Shown piece after piece: positions 34,031 through 45,300 of a stretch of DNA of 64,000 bases. Position numbers and translations under genes: made by a program. The DNA comes from UBA2241 sp963777895 (GTDB lineage Bacteria > Actinomycetota > Thermoleophilia > UBA2241), in contig CAVZSF010000002.1 in assembly GCA_963777895.1 (NCBI GenBank), positions 248,001 through 312,000 of the forward strand, in the 5' to 3' direction. The notes under the pieces were generated by a model. That model had not been told where the DNA came from. It did no database searches and was given only the letters and a program-made list of their open reading frames with translations. The stretch's first letter is position 1. Every line of letters starts with the position of its first letter.

Positions 34031-34615
34031 GTGAGCCCATTGGTCCCATTCGTGATCGAACAGACAAGCCGCGGAGAGCGGTCCTTCGACATCTTCTCGC
34101 GCCTTCTCAACGAACGCGTGGTGTTTCTCGGTACGCCGGTCAACGATGACATCGCCAACCTGATCGTGGCGCAGCTGATCCACCTCGAGTCGGATGACCC
34201 CGACAAGGACATCAGCCTCTACATCAACAGCCCCGGCGGGTCGGTCTACGCAGGCCTCGCCATCTACGACACGATGCAGTTCATCAAGCCCGATGTCAGC
34301 ACCATCTGCGTCGGGAGCGCCATGAGCATGGGCGCCCTGCTCCTCGCCGGCGGCGCTGCGGGCAAGCGCTTCGCGTTGCCCAACGCCCGCGTGCTGATCC
34401 ACCAGGTCGCGGGCGGTTACGAAGGCCAGGCGACCGACATCGAGATCCACGCCAAGGAAGTCCTCAACCTCCGGCAGCGCCTCGACGAGATCATCGCCGA
34501 TCACACCGGCCAGCCTGTCGAGAGGGTGCGCAACGACACGGAGCGCGACTACTTCATGTCGGCCGAAGAAGCGAAGACGTACGGCATCATCGACGACGTG
34601 ATCGCCCACCGGTAG
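34031..34615 (+). CDS. clpP: ATP-dependent Clp protease proteolytic subunit
   Basis: 194 residues. The Ser of GSAMSMGALLLAGG, the His of LIHQVAGG and an Asp complete the catalytic triad. LYINSPGGSVYAGLAIYDTM is the oxyanion-side signature. GTG 34031 is preceded by AAAGGAG. Forms ClpXP with the next gene. Confidence 0.97.
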   Translation: MSPLVPFVIEQTSRGERSFDIFSRLLNERVVFLGTPVNDDIANLIVAQLIHLESDDPDKDISLYINSPGGSVYAGLAIYDTMQFIKPDVSTICVGSAMSMGALLLAGGAAGKRFALPNARVLIHQVAGGYEGQATDIEIHAKEVLNLRQRLDEIIADHTGQPVERVRNDTERDYFMSAEEAKTYGIIDDVIAHR

Positions 34616-34654
34616 GCGGGTCCTCCCGAGAGGCACGTACAGGAGGAGAACGAG

Positions 34655-35929
<1,275 letters not shown>

Positions 35930-35942
35930 ACAACGCGTGAGG

Positions 35943-35976
35943 AGGCCGGGCGCGAGTGATCTCGCGCCCGGCCTCT
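35943..35976 (+). terminator. Terminator after clpX
   Basis: A perfect 15-bp stem (GAGGCCGGGCGCGAG / CTCGCGCCCGGCCTC) with a TGAT loop and TCGTCATCTC tail. Confidence 0.85.
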
Positions 35977-36088
35977 CGTCATCTCGGGCCCTCTTCGTCG
36001 CGAGCCGTCTGCCCTCTACGCAGGGAGCGCACGAACCATCACCCTGGAGAGCTGATCGTGAGGCTCGTCGCGCCGCGGGCGCGCGGAC

Positions 36089-36094
36089 TATACT
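36089..36094 (+). promoter_or_regulatory. -10 box TATACT for lon
   Basis: TATACT 65 bases upstream of the lon ATG and after the clpX terminator. The -35 is not clear. Confidence 0.5.
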
Positions 36095-36158
36095 GGTGCG
36101 CCGCGGCGTCCGCGGCCCCGGGTCGTCACGGCTGGGGACGGACGCGACGGCGCACGCC

Positions 36159-38549
36159 ATGACCGACGCCCCTCACCACATCGACGGACCCGCCGAGCGG
36201 CACACCCTGCCGCTGCTGCCCACGCGCGAGCTCGTCGTCTTCCCCAAGATGGTGGCGCCCCTCTTCGTCGGGAGGGAACGTTCGATCAGCGCGATCGAAC
36301 GCGCTTTCACCGAGAAGACCCCGTTGATCCTGTCGTCGCAGCGCCAGCCCGGCGACGAGGACCCGGCGGTAGACGACATCCAGCCGATCGGCACGCGCGC
36401 CACGGTGCTGCAGCTCTTCAAACTGCCCGATGGCACCGTGAAGGCGCTCGTTGAAGGCGTCGAACGCGTCCGCATCCTGCAGTTCGAGGAGACGTCGCCG
36501 CACTTCGTGGTGAGCTACACGGCCATCGCCCCGAGCGACCGGGACGCGGCCCGCAGCCGTGCCCTGGCGCGCCGCGTCGCCGCCGAGTTCGTCTCGTACG
36601 CCCAGATGAGCCCCCACGTCGCCGACGAGCTTCAGTTCGTGGTCGCCCAGGCAGGCGATGCCGAGGAGGTCGCCGACATTGTCGCCGGGCATCTCGCCGT
36701 CTCGATGGAGGAGAAGCAGGCGTTGCTGGCCATGGCCTCGACCGGCGAGCGTCTCACGGCTCTGCTGGGCACGCTCGCCGAGGAGAATGCCGTGCTCGGC
36801 ATGGAGCAGGAGCTGGCCGCCAAAGTCCAGCAGCGCATCGAGGAGGGCCAGCGGCAGATCTTCCTGCAGGAGAAGCTCAAGGTCATCCGCGACGAGATCG
36901 AGGGCGACGAGGGCGACGAGGTGGCCGGCTACCGGAACCGGCTCGCCGAGCTGGCGCTGCCGCCGGCCGCCGCGCGTGTCGTCGAGCGTGAGATCGACAA
37001 GCTGCGCCAGGCGCCGATGCTATCTCCAGAGGTGGCAGTGTCGCGCGGCTTGCTCGACACGGTCCTCGACCTGCCCTGGGGCAAGGTGGCGGAGCCGGAG
37101 GTCGACGTCGCCGCCGTGGCACGCCACCTCGACGCCACGCACTACGGCCTGAAGGACGTCAAGGACCGGATCCTCGAGTATCTCGCCGTCTGCCGGCTGC
37201 TCGGCCGGGACCAGCCCGCCACCATCCTGTGCCTGGCTGGTCCGCCCGGCACCGGCAAGAGCTCAGTGGCGCGGGCCGTGGCCGAGGCGCTCGGCCGGCC
37301 GTTCGCTCGCATCGCCCTCGGCGGCATGCGCGACGAGGCCGAGATCCGCGGTCACCGGCGCACCTATGTCGGCGCCATGCCTGGGCGCGTCGTCGAGGCC
37401 ATCGGCAAGGCCGGCGTCGACAACCCGGTGATCCTTCTGGACGAACTCGACAAGCTAGGCAGCGACTGGCGCGGCGACCCTGCCTCCGCGCTCATGGAGG
37501 TGCTCGACCCGGCGCAGAACCACGCCTTCCGCGACAACTACCTCGAGGTGGACTACGACCTCTCGCGGGTGTTCTTCATCGCCACGGCGAACGACACGGA
37601 CGCGATCCCCGACATGTTGTACGACCGGCTCGAGGTCATCCATCTAAGCGGCTACACCTCGGCCGAGAAGCTCGCCATCGCTCGCCGGCACCTGCTGCCG
37701 CGCACGGCGAAAGAGACAGGCCTGCGCCGCCGTGACGTGCGTTTCGGCCGCGGCGCGCTCGAGGCGATCGTGCGCGGCTACACGCGCGAGGCCGGCGTTC
37801 GCGACCTCGAGCGGCGTCTGCGGCGCATCCTGCGCAAGGTCGCGCGGCGTCACGTTGAGGACGCTCTGTCTCTGCCGGCCGCCGTGGCCAAGGCGGACCT
37901 CCACGACTACCTTGGTGAGCCGGTGTGGCTCGAGGCGGGTCTGCCGACCAGCGGCGCGGTGGGTCGCGCCCTCGGGCTCGCCTACACGAGCGACGGGGGA
38001 GAGGTGCTCACCATCGAGGCGACGCTGGTGCGGGGGCGCGGCGAGCTCGTCCTGACCGGCCAGCTCGGCGAGGTGATGCAGGAGTCGGCGAGCGCGGCTT
38101 GGGGCTACCTGCTGGCCAACGCGGAGCGGGACCCGGTGTTGCGGCCGCTGCTGCGGGCGGCGCCCTGGCGCGGCCGCAAGGGCCTCGACGTCACGCAGCA
38201 CGACGTGCGCGTGCACGTGCCCGAGGGCGCCATCCCGAAGGATGGCCCATCCGCCGGTCTGGCGCTCGCGGCCGCCCTGTTCTCGGCCCTCACGGGCCGT
38301 GCCCTGCGGCCGCGCGTCGCCCTGACCGGCGAGATCACGCTCAGTGGCCGCGTGCTGCGCGTCGGCGGCCTGAAGGAGAAGCTCCTCGCCGCGACGCGCG
38401 GCGGCGTCCGCACCGTCGTCCTGCCCGAGGCGAACCGCGCCTCGGTGGCAGAGATGCCGGGCGAGATCGTCGCGCGTCTCGACATCCACTACGTGCGCGA
38501 GTTCGTCGAGGCAGTGGGGGTGGTCCTGGTGAGAGGTGGGAGGGCCTGA
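36159..38549 (+). CDS. lon: ATP-dependent protease Lon
   Basis: 796 residues. LON substrate-binding domain (LPLLPTRELVVFPKMVAPLF), a coiled-coil middle (IFLQEKLKVIRDEI), AAA+ module (Walker A GPPGTGKSS, Walker B ILLDELDKLG) and protease domain with Ser in PKDGPSAGLA and Lys in GGLKEKLLAA. Degrades misfolded and regulatory proteins. ATG 36159 gives the standard N-terminus; the frame is open upstream through the promoter only. Confidence 0.97.
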   Translation: MTDAPHHIDGPAERHTLPLLPTRELVVFPKMVAPLFVGRERSISAIERAFTEKTPLILSSQRQPGDEDPAVDDIQPIGTRATVLQLFKLPDGTVKALVEGVERVRILQFEETSPHFVVSYTAIAPSDRDAARSRALARRVAAEFVSYAQMSPHVADELQFVVAQAGDAEEVADIVAGHLAVSMEEKQALLAMASTGERLTALLGTLAEENAVLGMEQELAAKVQQRIEEGQRQIFLQEKLKVIRDEIEGDEGDEVAGYRNRLAELALPPAAARVVEREIDKLRQAPMLSPEVAVSRGLLDTVLDLPWGKVAEPEVDVAAVARHLDATHYGLKDVKDRILEYLAVCRLLGRDQPATILCLAGPPGTGKSSVARAVAEALGRPFARIALGGMRDEAEIRGHRRTYVGAMPGRVVEAIGKAGVDNPVILLDELDKLGSDWRGDPASALMEVLDPAQNHAFRDNYLEVDYDLSRVFFIATANDTDAIPDMLYDRLEVIHLSGYTSAEKLAIARRHLLPRTAKETGLRRRDVRFGRGALEAIVRGYTREAGVRDLERRLRRILRKVARRHVEDALSLPAAVAKADLHDYLGEPVWLEAGLPTSGAVGRALGLAYTSDGGEVLTIEATLVRGRGELVLTGQLGEVMQESASAAWGYLLANAERDPVLRPLLRAAPWRGRKGLDVTQHDVRVHVPEGAIPKDGPSAGLALAAALFSALTGRALRPRVALTGEITLSGRVLRVGGLKEKLLAATRGGVRTVVLPEANRASVAEMPGEIVARLDIHYVREFVEAVGVVLVRGGRA

Positions 38550-38599
38550 CGAGGAGGGTAGACTGGGGCCAGACGTCCCAGCCGGAGGAAGGGATCGCA

Positions 38600-38791
38600 G
38601 TGAACGAGCACCACGACCACGATCACGACCATCAGATCCAGGGGTCGCCGCTGGAGCCGGGGGTAGACGCCGGCCACGGCAAGATGGAGAAGCACTGCTC
38701 GCAGTGCGGCTCGTTGATCGAGGCGTCGGACGAGTTCTGCCAGGTGTGCGCCATCGAGATCAGCGGCGGTGAGCTGCCCGAGCAGGACTGA
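38600..38791 (+). CDS. Small His-rich zinc-ribbon protein
   Basis: 63 residues. A His/Asp run near the N-terminus (EHHDHDHDHQ) and a C-terminal zinc ribbon (CSQCGSLIEASDEFCQVC). GTG 38600 follows GGAGGAAGG. It is 50 bases after lon and probably co-transcribed. It may be a metal-binding accessory protein; no family was recognised. Confidence 0.6.
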   Translation: MNEHHDHDHDHQIQGSPLEPGVDAGHGKMEKHCSQCGSLIEASDEFCQVCAIEISGGELPEQD

Positions 38792-38843
38792 CCGCGTCCC
38801 TGGCCGTTCCCCGAGGGGGTCGGCACGCAGGGACGCCTCCCGG

Positions 38844-38849
38844 TATACT
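38844..38849 (+). promoter_or_regulatory. -10 box TATACT for valS
   Basis: TATACT 100 bases upstream of valS. The leader that follows can form two strong hairpins (CGCGGGGC/GCCCCGCG, and CGCCCTGAGGC with GCCTGAGGGCG). No T-box sequence was found. Confidence 0.5.
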
Positions 38850-38949
38850 TCGCGGGGCCGCGGGCCGGCGCAGCTTGCCCCGCGGCCTGTCGCCCTGAGG
38901 CCGAGCCTGAGGGCGGCGGCCCCAGTCCATACCCGAGGCCCGAGGCGTC

Positions 38950-41566
38950 ATGACCGACCCGTCGACGTACCTGAGAGAGACCACGCGCTTCGAACCGGCG
39001 GCCGTCGAGTCACGGTGGATGGACGAATGGCTCGGCGACCATCTCTTTCACGCCGAGCCTGATCCGTCGCGCGAGCCCTACTCGATCGTCATCCCGCCGC
39101 CCAACGTCACGGGCAACCTGCACATGGGACATGCCCTCAACGGCACGATCCAGGACGTGCTCATCCGCTATCACCGCATGCTCGGCGAGAACGCGTGCTG
39201 GCTGCCCGGCACCGACCACGCCGGGATCGCCACCCAGAACGTCGTCGAGAAGCAGCTGCGCGCTGAGGGTCTGACGAAGGAAGACCTCGGTCGCGAGGCG
39301 TTCGCCGAACGCGTCTGGGCCTGGCGCAAGGAGTACGGCGGCAACATCATCAACCAGCTCAAGAGCCTGGGCTGTGCCTGCGACTACGAGCGCGAGCGCT
39401 TCACCTTCGACAAGGGCTACGTCCGCGCCGTCCTCAAGGTCTTCGTCGCGCTGTACCGCAAGGGATACATCTACAAGGACACGTATCTGGTCAACTGGTG
39501 CCCGCGCTGCGGCACGGCGATCAGCGACCTCGAAGTCACGCACGTCGTCGACCAGGGTCACCTGTACCACATCCGCTACGACCTCGAGGGCGGGGGCAGC
39601 GTCACGATCGCGACGACGCGTCCCGAGACCATGCTGGGGGACACGGCGGTGGCCGTGAACCCGGCGGACGGCCGCTACGCCGACATCGTCGGCCGCACGG
39701 CCGTCCTCCCGCTGCTCGGGCGCCGCCTGCCCGTCATCCCCGACGAGCGCGTCGAGACCGATTTCGGCACCGGCGCCCTCAAGATCACGCCGGCCCACGA
39801 CATCACCGACTTCGAGATCGGCCGTGACCACAAGCTCGATACCGTCCAGGCGATCGGGACCGACGGGCGCATCACCGAAGCAGGCGAGCAGTACGCCGGG
39901 CTGACGGTCGGCGAGGCGCGCGAGCGCGTGATCGCCGACCTCAAGGAACTCGGCGCACTCGTGAAGATCGAGGACTTCCCCCACAGCGTGGCGACCTGCG
40001 ACCGCTGTGGCACGCTTCATCGAGCCGCTGATCAGCGAGCAGTGGTTCATGGACATGGACGAGCTCAAGAGGCCCGCCATGGAGGTGGTCGCCGACGGGC
40101 GCGTGAAGTTCACGCCGGAGCGCTGGGGCCGGGTCTACGTGGACTGGATGGAGAACCTGCGCCCCTGGTGCATCAGCCGGCAGCTCTGGTGGGGTCACCA
40201 GCTGCCGGTCTGGTACTGCGAGAACGGGCACGTCACGGTGGCAGAGAGCGAGCCGCAGGCCTGCGCCGAGTGCGGATCGACACGGCTCACGCGCGACACG
40301 GACGTGCTCGACACGTGGTTCAGCTCGGCGCTCTGGCCGTTCGCCACCTGGGGCTGGCCGGACCAGACGCCGGACCTCGAGTACTTCTATCCGACGGACG
40401 TGCTCAGCACGGCGCGCGAGATCATCTTCCTGTGGGTGGCGCGCATGGTGATGATGGGCCTCGAGTTCGCCGGCGACATCCCCTTCCACGACGTCTACAT
40501 CCATTCGGTCATCCAGGCGGCCGACGGGCGGCGCATGAGCAAGTCGCTCGGCACCGGCATCGACCCCCTGGAGATCATCGCGAAGTACGGCGCCGACGCC
40601 ACGCGCTTCGGCCTGCTGATGATGTCGAGCACCCAGGACGTGCGCTTCTCAGAAGAGAAGATCGCCATGGGGAGGAGCTTCGCCAACAAGCTCTGGAACG
40701 CGGCGCGCCTCGTGCTGCTCGCGAGCGAGGGCCTCGAGGCGCGCCGTCACGACGCTCACCAGGCGGACCGCTGGATCACGAGCCGCTTCGGTGCGTGCCT
40801 GGAGGCGGTGGAGGCGGCCGTGGGTGTCTTCGACTTCACGGCCGCCGTCGACACCGCCTATCACTTCGTGTGGGACGAGTTCTGCGACTGGTACCTCGAA
40901 CTCGCCAAGGTGCGGCTCTACGCCGAGGACGAAGCGGCGCGCCGCGAGGCCGGCGAGCACGCCCGCTGGGTCCTCGACCAGATCGTGCGCCTGCTGCACC
41001 CCTTCCTGCCGTTCGTGACCGAGGAGATCGCGGCTCAGTACGGCGCCGCGCCGCTGCTGCAGCAGCGGCATCCGCGCCGCGACGACCTGCCGCGCTCGCC
41101 GCAGGACGAGGCGGCGCTCGGTGACGTGCAGGCGGCGGTCAACGCGCTGCGCGCCTTCCGCGCGGAGACGAACGCGCCGCCCTCGCAGGTGCTCGCGGCC
41201 GTCTTCGTCGGCGAGGACGAGGCGTCGGCCGGACGCTACGCGCCCTTCGCCGCCGCCATCCGCGCCCTCGGCCGCACCGAAGTCGCCTTCGCCGGCGCCG
41301 TGCCTGAGGGCGCGACCGTCGTGCTCGTGCCGGGCGGCAGGCTCGAGGTGGCCTCGCCGGTGGACCGGGCCGAAGAGGTGACCCGGCTGCAGGCGCAGCT
41401 TGCGAGGATCGAATCCGAGGTCGCGCGGGCACAGGCCAAGCTCGCGAACGAGGCGTTTGTGGATAAGGCGCCCGCCGCCGTCGTGGCGAAGGAGAGAGAG
41501 AAGCTCGCCGGGTACGAGGCCGACCGCGACGGCCTCGCCGCGAGACTGGCCGGACTCGGCGGCTAG
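38950..41566 (+). CDS. valS: Valyl-tRNA synthetase, frameshifted near 40015
   Basis: About 871 residues after correction. HIGH motif variant in PPPNVTGNLHMGHAL, the editing (CP1) domain with TTRPETMLGDTAVAV, the KMSKS-like RRMSKS, the anticodon-binding domain, and the C-terminal coiled coil typical of ValRS. The frame breaks after CDRCGT: one extra C at about 40015 (GGC ACG c TTC ATC GAG) must be skipped to continue with EPLISEQWF. Because the gene is essential, a sequencing or assembly error is the simplest explanation. Confidence 0.93.
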
Positions 41567-41623
41567 CGACCGGCGGCCCCTGGTCATGCGCACGAGGGAG
41601 CCCACCACCGCCGTGACGACGTC

Positions 41624-42901
41624 GTGAACCGGTCACCCGCCGTGTGGGAGCGGTACCTCGATTCCCTCGCCGTGTTTGGCATGCGGCCCGGCCTCGAGCG
41701 GGTCGTCGCACTCCTGGACGCGCTCGGGCGCCCGCAGGAGCGGTACCGCGTCGTGCACGTCGTGGGGACCAACGGGAAGTCGTCCACCACGCGCTACACG
41801 GCGTCGATCCTCGCCGCTCAGGGGCTATGCGCCGGGGCGTACCTGTCGCCGCACATCAGGGGGTACACGGAGCGCGTGCTGGTCGGCGGCCGGCCGGTAG
41901 CCGCGGACCTTTTCGGCGCCGCCGTGGACCGCGTCCGCGACGAGGCCGGACGCCTGCCCGACGGACTCGGCGAGACGACCCAGTTCGAGGTGCTCACGGC
42001 GGCCGCCCTGCTGGCGTTCGCCGAGAGCGGCGTCGAGGCGGTGGCGCTCGAGGCCGGGCTGGGCGGGCGCCTGGATGCCACGAACGTGGTCGAGGCGCCC
42101 GTCGTCGTGGTGACGAACATCGGCCTCGAGCACACCGAGGTCCTCGGCGACACGCGCGAGGCGATCTTCGCCGAGAAGGCCGCCGTGATCAAAGGGGGCG
42201 ATGCGCTGTTCGGACCGCTCGACGGGCTGGAGGAGGCGGCCGAGGGGGTCTGCGCGCGGGCGCGTGCCCGCGCGCACCTCCTCGGCCGCGACGTTTTCGT
42301 CGACGGCGGGCCGGCCGACTTCTCCGTGCGCACGCCGCACGCCGCGTACGCCGACCTGCGCGTTTCGTCACCTGCGGCTTACCAGGTCCTGAACGCGGGC
42401 CTCGCCGTGGCGGCCGCGGACCTGCTGCTCGGCAGGCTCGACGCTGCCACGGTCCGCGAAGCCCTGCTGCACACCGCCGTTCCGGGCCGGCTCCAGGTAC
42501 TGGACCGCGATCCGCTCGTCCTCGCCGACGGCGCCCACAATCCCGATGGCGTGCGCGCCCTCGCCGCGACGCTGGCCGGCCTCGACGTGCCGCAGCCTCG
42601 CGTCGGGGTTCTCGCCATCATGCGCGACAAGGACTACCCGGGCATGCTCGCTACATTGATACCGCTGCTGGATGCGGTCGTCTGCACGCGAGCTGCAGAG
42701 CCGCGAAGTCTTCCCGTCGAGCAGCTGGCGGCGGCGGCGCATGCCGCCGCCGTCGCCTCGCACCGGGATCCCGTCATCATCGCCGTCGCCGATCCCCATG
42801 AGGCCGTGCGCCACGCCCGTGAACGGGCCGGGACCACGGGCAGCGTACTTGTCACGGGCTCCCTCTACCTGCTCGAGGACCTCGCCGACCTGCTCGCCTG
42901 A
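41624..42901 (+). CDS. folC: Folylpolyglutamate synthase / dihydrofolate synthase
   Basis: 425 residues of the Mur-ligase type. ATP-binding VVGTNGKSSTTRY, the folate loop SPHIRGYTERV, EAGLGGRLDATN and DGAHNPDGVRAL are complete. It adds glutamates to (dihydro)folate and may also make dihydrofolate. GTG 41624 start. It follows valS, as in many Gram-positive genomes. Confidence 0.95.
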   Translation: MNRSPAVWERYLDSLAVFGMRPGLERVVALLDALGRPQERYRVVHVVGTNGKSSTTRYTASILAAQGLCAGAYLSPHIRGYTERVLVGGRPVAADLFGAAVDRVRDEAGRLPDGLGETTQFEVLTAAALLAFAESGVEAVALEAGLGGRLDATNVVEAPVVVVTNIGLEHTEVLGDTREAIFAEKAAVIKGGDALFGPLDGLEEAAEGVCARARARAHLLGRDVFVDGGPADFSVRTPHAAYADLRVSSPAAYQVLNAGLAVAAADLLLGRLDAATVREALLHTAVPGRLQVLDRDPLVLADGAHNPDGVRALAATLAGLDVPQPRVGVLAIMRDKDYPGMLATLIPLLDAVVCTRAAEPRSLPVEQLAAAAHAAAVASHRDPVIIAVADPHEAVRHARERAGTTGSVLVTGSLYLLEDLADLLA

Positions 42902-42906
42902 GCGCA

Positions 42907-42912
42907 TATACT
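42907..42912 (+). promoter_or_regulatory. -10 box TATACT after folC
   Basis: TATACT beginning five bases after the folC stop and about 25 bases before the small membrane-protein ATG. Confidence 0.45.
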
Positions 42913-42936
42913 TACGCTCGTCTTCGGGGAGGCTTC

Positions 42937-43086
42937 ATGGCGCAACAGCGAGCTCATCCAGCGGTGCGGATCCTCATCGCGCTGCTGATCGTGCTCGCCG
43001 TCGCACTGGTGGCTTTCCTCGTCGGCTATCTGATCGGCATGCGCCTGGCCGTGTCGGGCGTGCCGTTTCTCGCGCTGGTGCCGTAA
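42937..43086 (+). CDS. Small single-pass membrane protein (49 aa)
   Basis: MAQQRAHPAVRILIALLIVL and a long hydrophobic segment (about residues 11-32) ending GVPFLALVP. ATG 42937 is preceded by GGGGAGG at 4 bases and by its own TATACT, so it is likely a real gene despite its size. Function is unknown. Confidence 0.6.
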   Translation: MAQQRAHPAVRILIALLIVLAVALVAFLVGYLIGMRLAVSGVPFLALVP

Positions 43087-43157
43087 CCTCGTACGCGGGG
43101 CAGGCCGCCGGCAAGCCTCAGACACGAGGTCCGGAGGCGACAGTCCGGAGGCACACC

Positions 43158-44633
43158 ATGGACGCGAACACAGGTCATCGCCAGTGCATCCTCGTGACCG
43201 GCGCGACAGGCTACGTCGGCGGCCGGCTGGTCTCTCAGTTGCTCACGCGGGGAGACACGGTACGTTGCCTGGCGCGGGATCCCGCCCGCCTCACCGGGCG
43301 CACGTGGGGCGAACGCGTCGAGGTCATGCGTGGCGACGTGCTGAGCGGCGAGGGCCTCGCGGACGCACTGCGCGGCGTCGGGACGGCGTTCTACCTCGTA
43401 CACAGCATGGCCGGCGGGGAGGGCTTCCACGAGCGTGACCTGCGGGCGGCACGGACCTTCGGCAACGCCGCCGCTGAGGCCGGGGTGAAGCGCCTCGTCT
43501 ACCTCGGCGGCCTGGGCGACCCCGCGACCGACCTCTCGCATCACCTGCGTTCCCGTCAGCAGACCGGAGATGCGCTGCGGGAGGGCGGGGTGCCCGTAAC
43601 GGAGTTCCGCGCGGCCGTCGTGGTCGGCGCCGGCAGTGTCTCGTTCGAGATGATCCGCTACCTCACCGAGCGCCTGCCGGCGATGGTCTGCCCGCAGTGG
43701 GTCTACACGCGCGTGCAGCCCATCGCCGTCGACGACCTGCTTGCCTACCTCGTGGCCGCGCTCGACGCGCCGGAGAGCGCCGGACGTGTCGTCGAGGTCG
43801 GCGGAGCGGACGTGCTCACCTATGGAGAGATGATGCTGGGCTATGCGCGCGTCCGCGGCCTGCGCCGTAAGCTCGTCCCCGTGCCTGTCCTCACGCCGCT
43901 GCTCTCGTCGTACTGGGTCCATCTTGTGACGCCCATCCCGTCGACCATGGCGCGCCCGCTCATCGAGGGTTTGCGCAGCGAGACCGTGGTGCGCGACGCA
44001 TCGGCCGCCGCACTCTTCCCGGCGATCCAGCCGGTCGGCTACGACGTCGCGGTGCGGCGGGCGCTCGACTCACTTGACGCGGGTGGTGTGGAGACGGCGT
44101 GGTCGGATGCCCTGGCGTCGACCCAGGCCGACGGCGCGCCCAAGGTTCTCACGACACACGACGGCATGATCATCGAGCGTCGGCAGCAGCTGGTGCACGC
44201 GCCGGCCGGTCACGTCTTCGCGACGTGTCTCCGCCTTGGCGGCGAGCGCGGCTATCTGGTGTGGGATGGGGCCTGGCGACTGCGGGGGGCGATGGACCGC
44301 CTTGTCGGCGGCGTCGGACTGCGCCGCGGGCGCCGCGACCCGGACCAGCTGCGCGTCGGCGACGCGCTCGACTTCTGGCGCGTCGAGGCGCTCGAGAAGG
44401 ACCGGCTTCTGAGGCTTCGCGCCGAGATGAAGGTGCCGGGGGCAGCGTGGCTGCAGTTCGAGACGCTGCCCCAGGGGGATGGGCAGACCCTCCTGGTCCA
44501 GACGGCGTTCTTCGCGCCAAAGGGACTCTCCGGCCTCCTCTACTGGTACGGGCTCTACCCTGTCCACACGCTCATCTTCTCCGATATGATTCACGCGCTG
44601 GCCGGGCAGGCCGGCGCGACGGGGCGCGGCTAG
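43158..44633 (+). CDS. NAD(P)-binding Rossmann protein with C-terminal DUF2867 domain
   Basis: 491 residues. An atypical short-chain dehydrogenase (ILVTGATGYVGGRLVSQLL at the N-terminus, VKRLVYLGGLG) covers about residues 1-300. A DUF2867 domain follows (GERGYLVWDGAWRLRGAMDR ... GDALDFWRVE). This pairing is known in proteins such as YbjT homologues; the substrate is not known. ATG 43158 with GGAGG 7 bases upstream. Confidence 0.85.
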   Translation: MDANTGHRQCILVTGATGYVGGRLVSQLLTRGDTVRCLARDPARLTGRTWGERVEVMRGDVLSGEGLADALRGVGTAFYLVHSMAGGEGFHERDLRAARTFGNAAAEAGVKRLVYLGGLGDPATDLSHHLRSRQQTGDALREGGVPVTEFRAAVVVGAGSVSFEMIRYLTERLPAMVCPQWVYTRVQPIAVDDLLAYLVAALDAPESAGRVVEVGGADVLTYGEMMLGYARVRGLRRKLVPVPVLTPLLSSYWVHLVTPIPSTMARPLIEGLRSETVVRDASAAALFPAIQPVGYDVAVRRALDSLDAGGVETAWSDALASTQADGAPKVLTTHDGMIIERRQQLVHAPAGHVFATCLRLGGERGYLVWDGAWRLRGAMDRLVGGVGLRRGRRDPDQLRVGDALDFWRVEALEKDRLLRLRAEMKVPGAAWLQFETLPQGDGQTLLVQTAFFAPKGLSGLLYWYGLYPVHTLIFSDMIHALAGQAGATGRG

Positions 44634-44705
44634 ACCGCGCCGGGGAGGGCCGGCTCGCCCGGCCAGCGCACGGCTGGCGCTGCGCGCGTTCCATCGGGAG
44701 GCTGC

Positions 44706-45233
44706 TTGTCCTACGGGTTCTTCGCCGCCGCCGCCAAGGACGACAACCCGTTCCAGTCGTTCAGCGACTTCTTCCAGTCGTCGACCTGGGACTTCATCGT
44801 CAAGGTGAGCCTTTTTTTCCTCGTCGTCATCTGGCTATCGTGCGGGTACTGGATCTTCAAGGACGCACGGCGCCGTATCGACGATAAGCTCGTCATCGTA
44901 GTGGCCGTGCTGACCGGCATCGTGTTCGGACCGTTCGGTCTAATCGTGTACGCCATCGTGCGCCCCCCGGAGTACCTCGACGACGTCCGCGAGCGCGAGC
45001 TCGAGCTGCGCATGATGGAGCAGCGCCTCGCCGAGGAGCAGCGCTGCTCGTTCTGCAAGACGCCCGTCAGGGACGACTACCTGGTCTGCCCGACGTGCGG
45101 CCGCCGGCTGCGGACGGTGTGCCCGTCGTGCCGGCGCCCCATCGAGCCCCAGTGGCGCGTGTGTCCCTTCTGCGAGAAGGACGTGCACGGGGGGAGGCCC
45201 GACACCGCCCGCTTCGAAGAAGCGTACCCCTGA
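44706..45233 (+). CDS. Membrane protein with double zinc-ribbon
   Basis: 175 residues. Two transmembrane segments (about 30-50 and 63-86) are followed by a short coiled helix and a double zinc ribbon with four CxxC-type pairs (CSFCK, CPTCG, CPSCR, CPFCE). TTG 44706 follows GGGAGG. A regulatory or scaffolding role is possible; function is unknown. Confidence 0.75.
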   Translation: MSYGFFAAAAKDDNPFQSFSDFFQSSTWDFIVKVSLFFLVVIWLSCGYWIFKDARRRIDDKLVIVVAVLTGIVFGPFGLIVYAIVRPPEYLDDVRERELELRMMEQRLAEEQRCSFCKTPVRDDYLVCPTCGRRLRTVCPSCRRPIEPQWRVCPFCEKDVHGGRPDTARFEEAYP

Positions 45234-45300
45234 GTCTGACCGACATCCCGTCCATTCTGCGCGCGGCGTGAGCCGCGCGCGGCACGTAAGGAGGCAGTCC

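Noticed and set aside
38850..38949. T-box riboswitch upstream of valS
   Set aside because: Two hairpins are present, but no T-box consensus (AGGGTGGNACCGCG-like) or specifier structure is seen.
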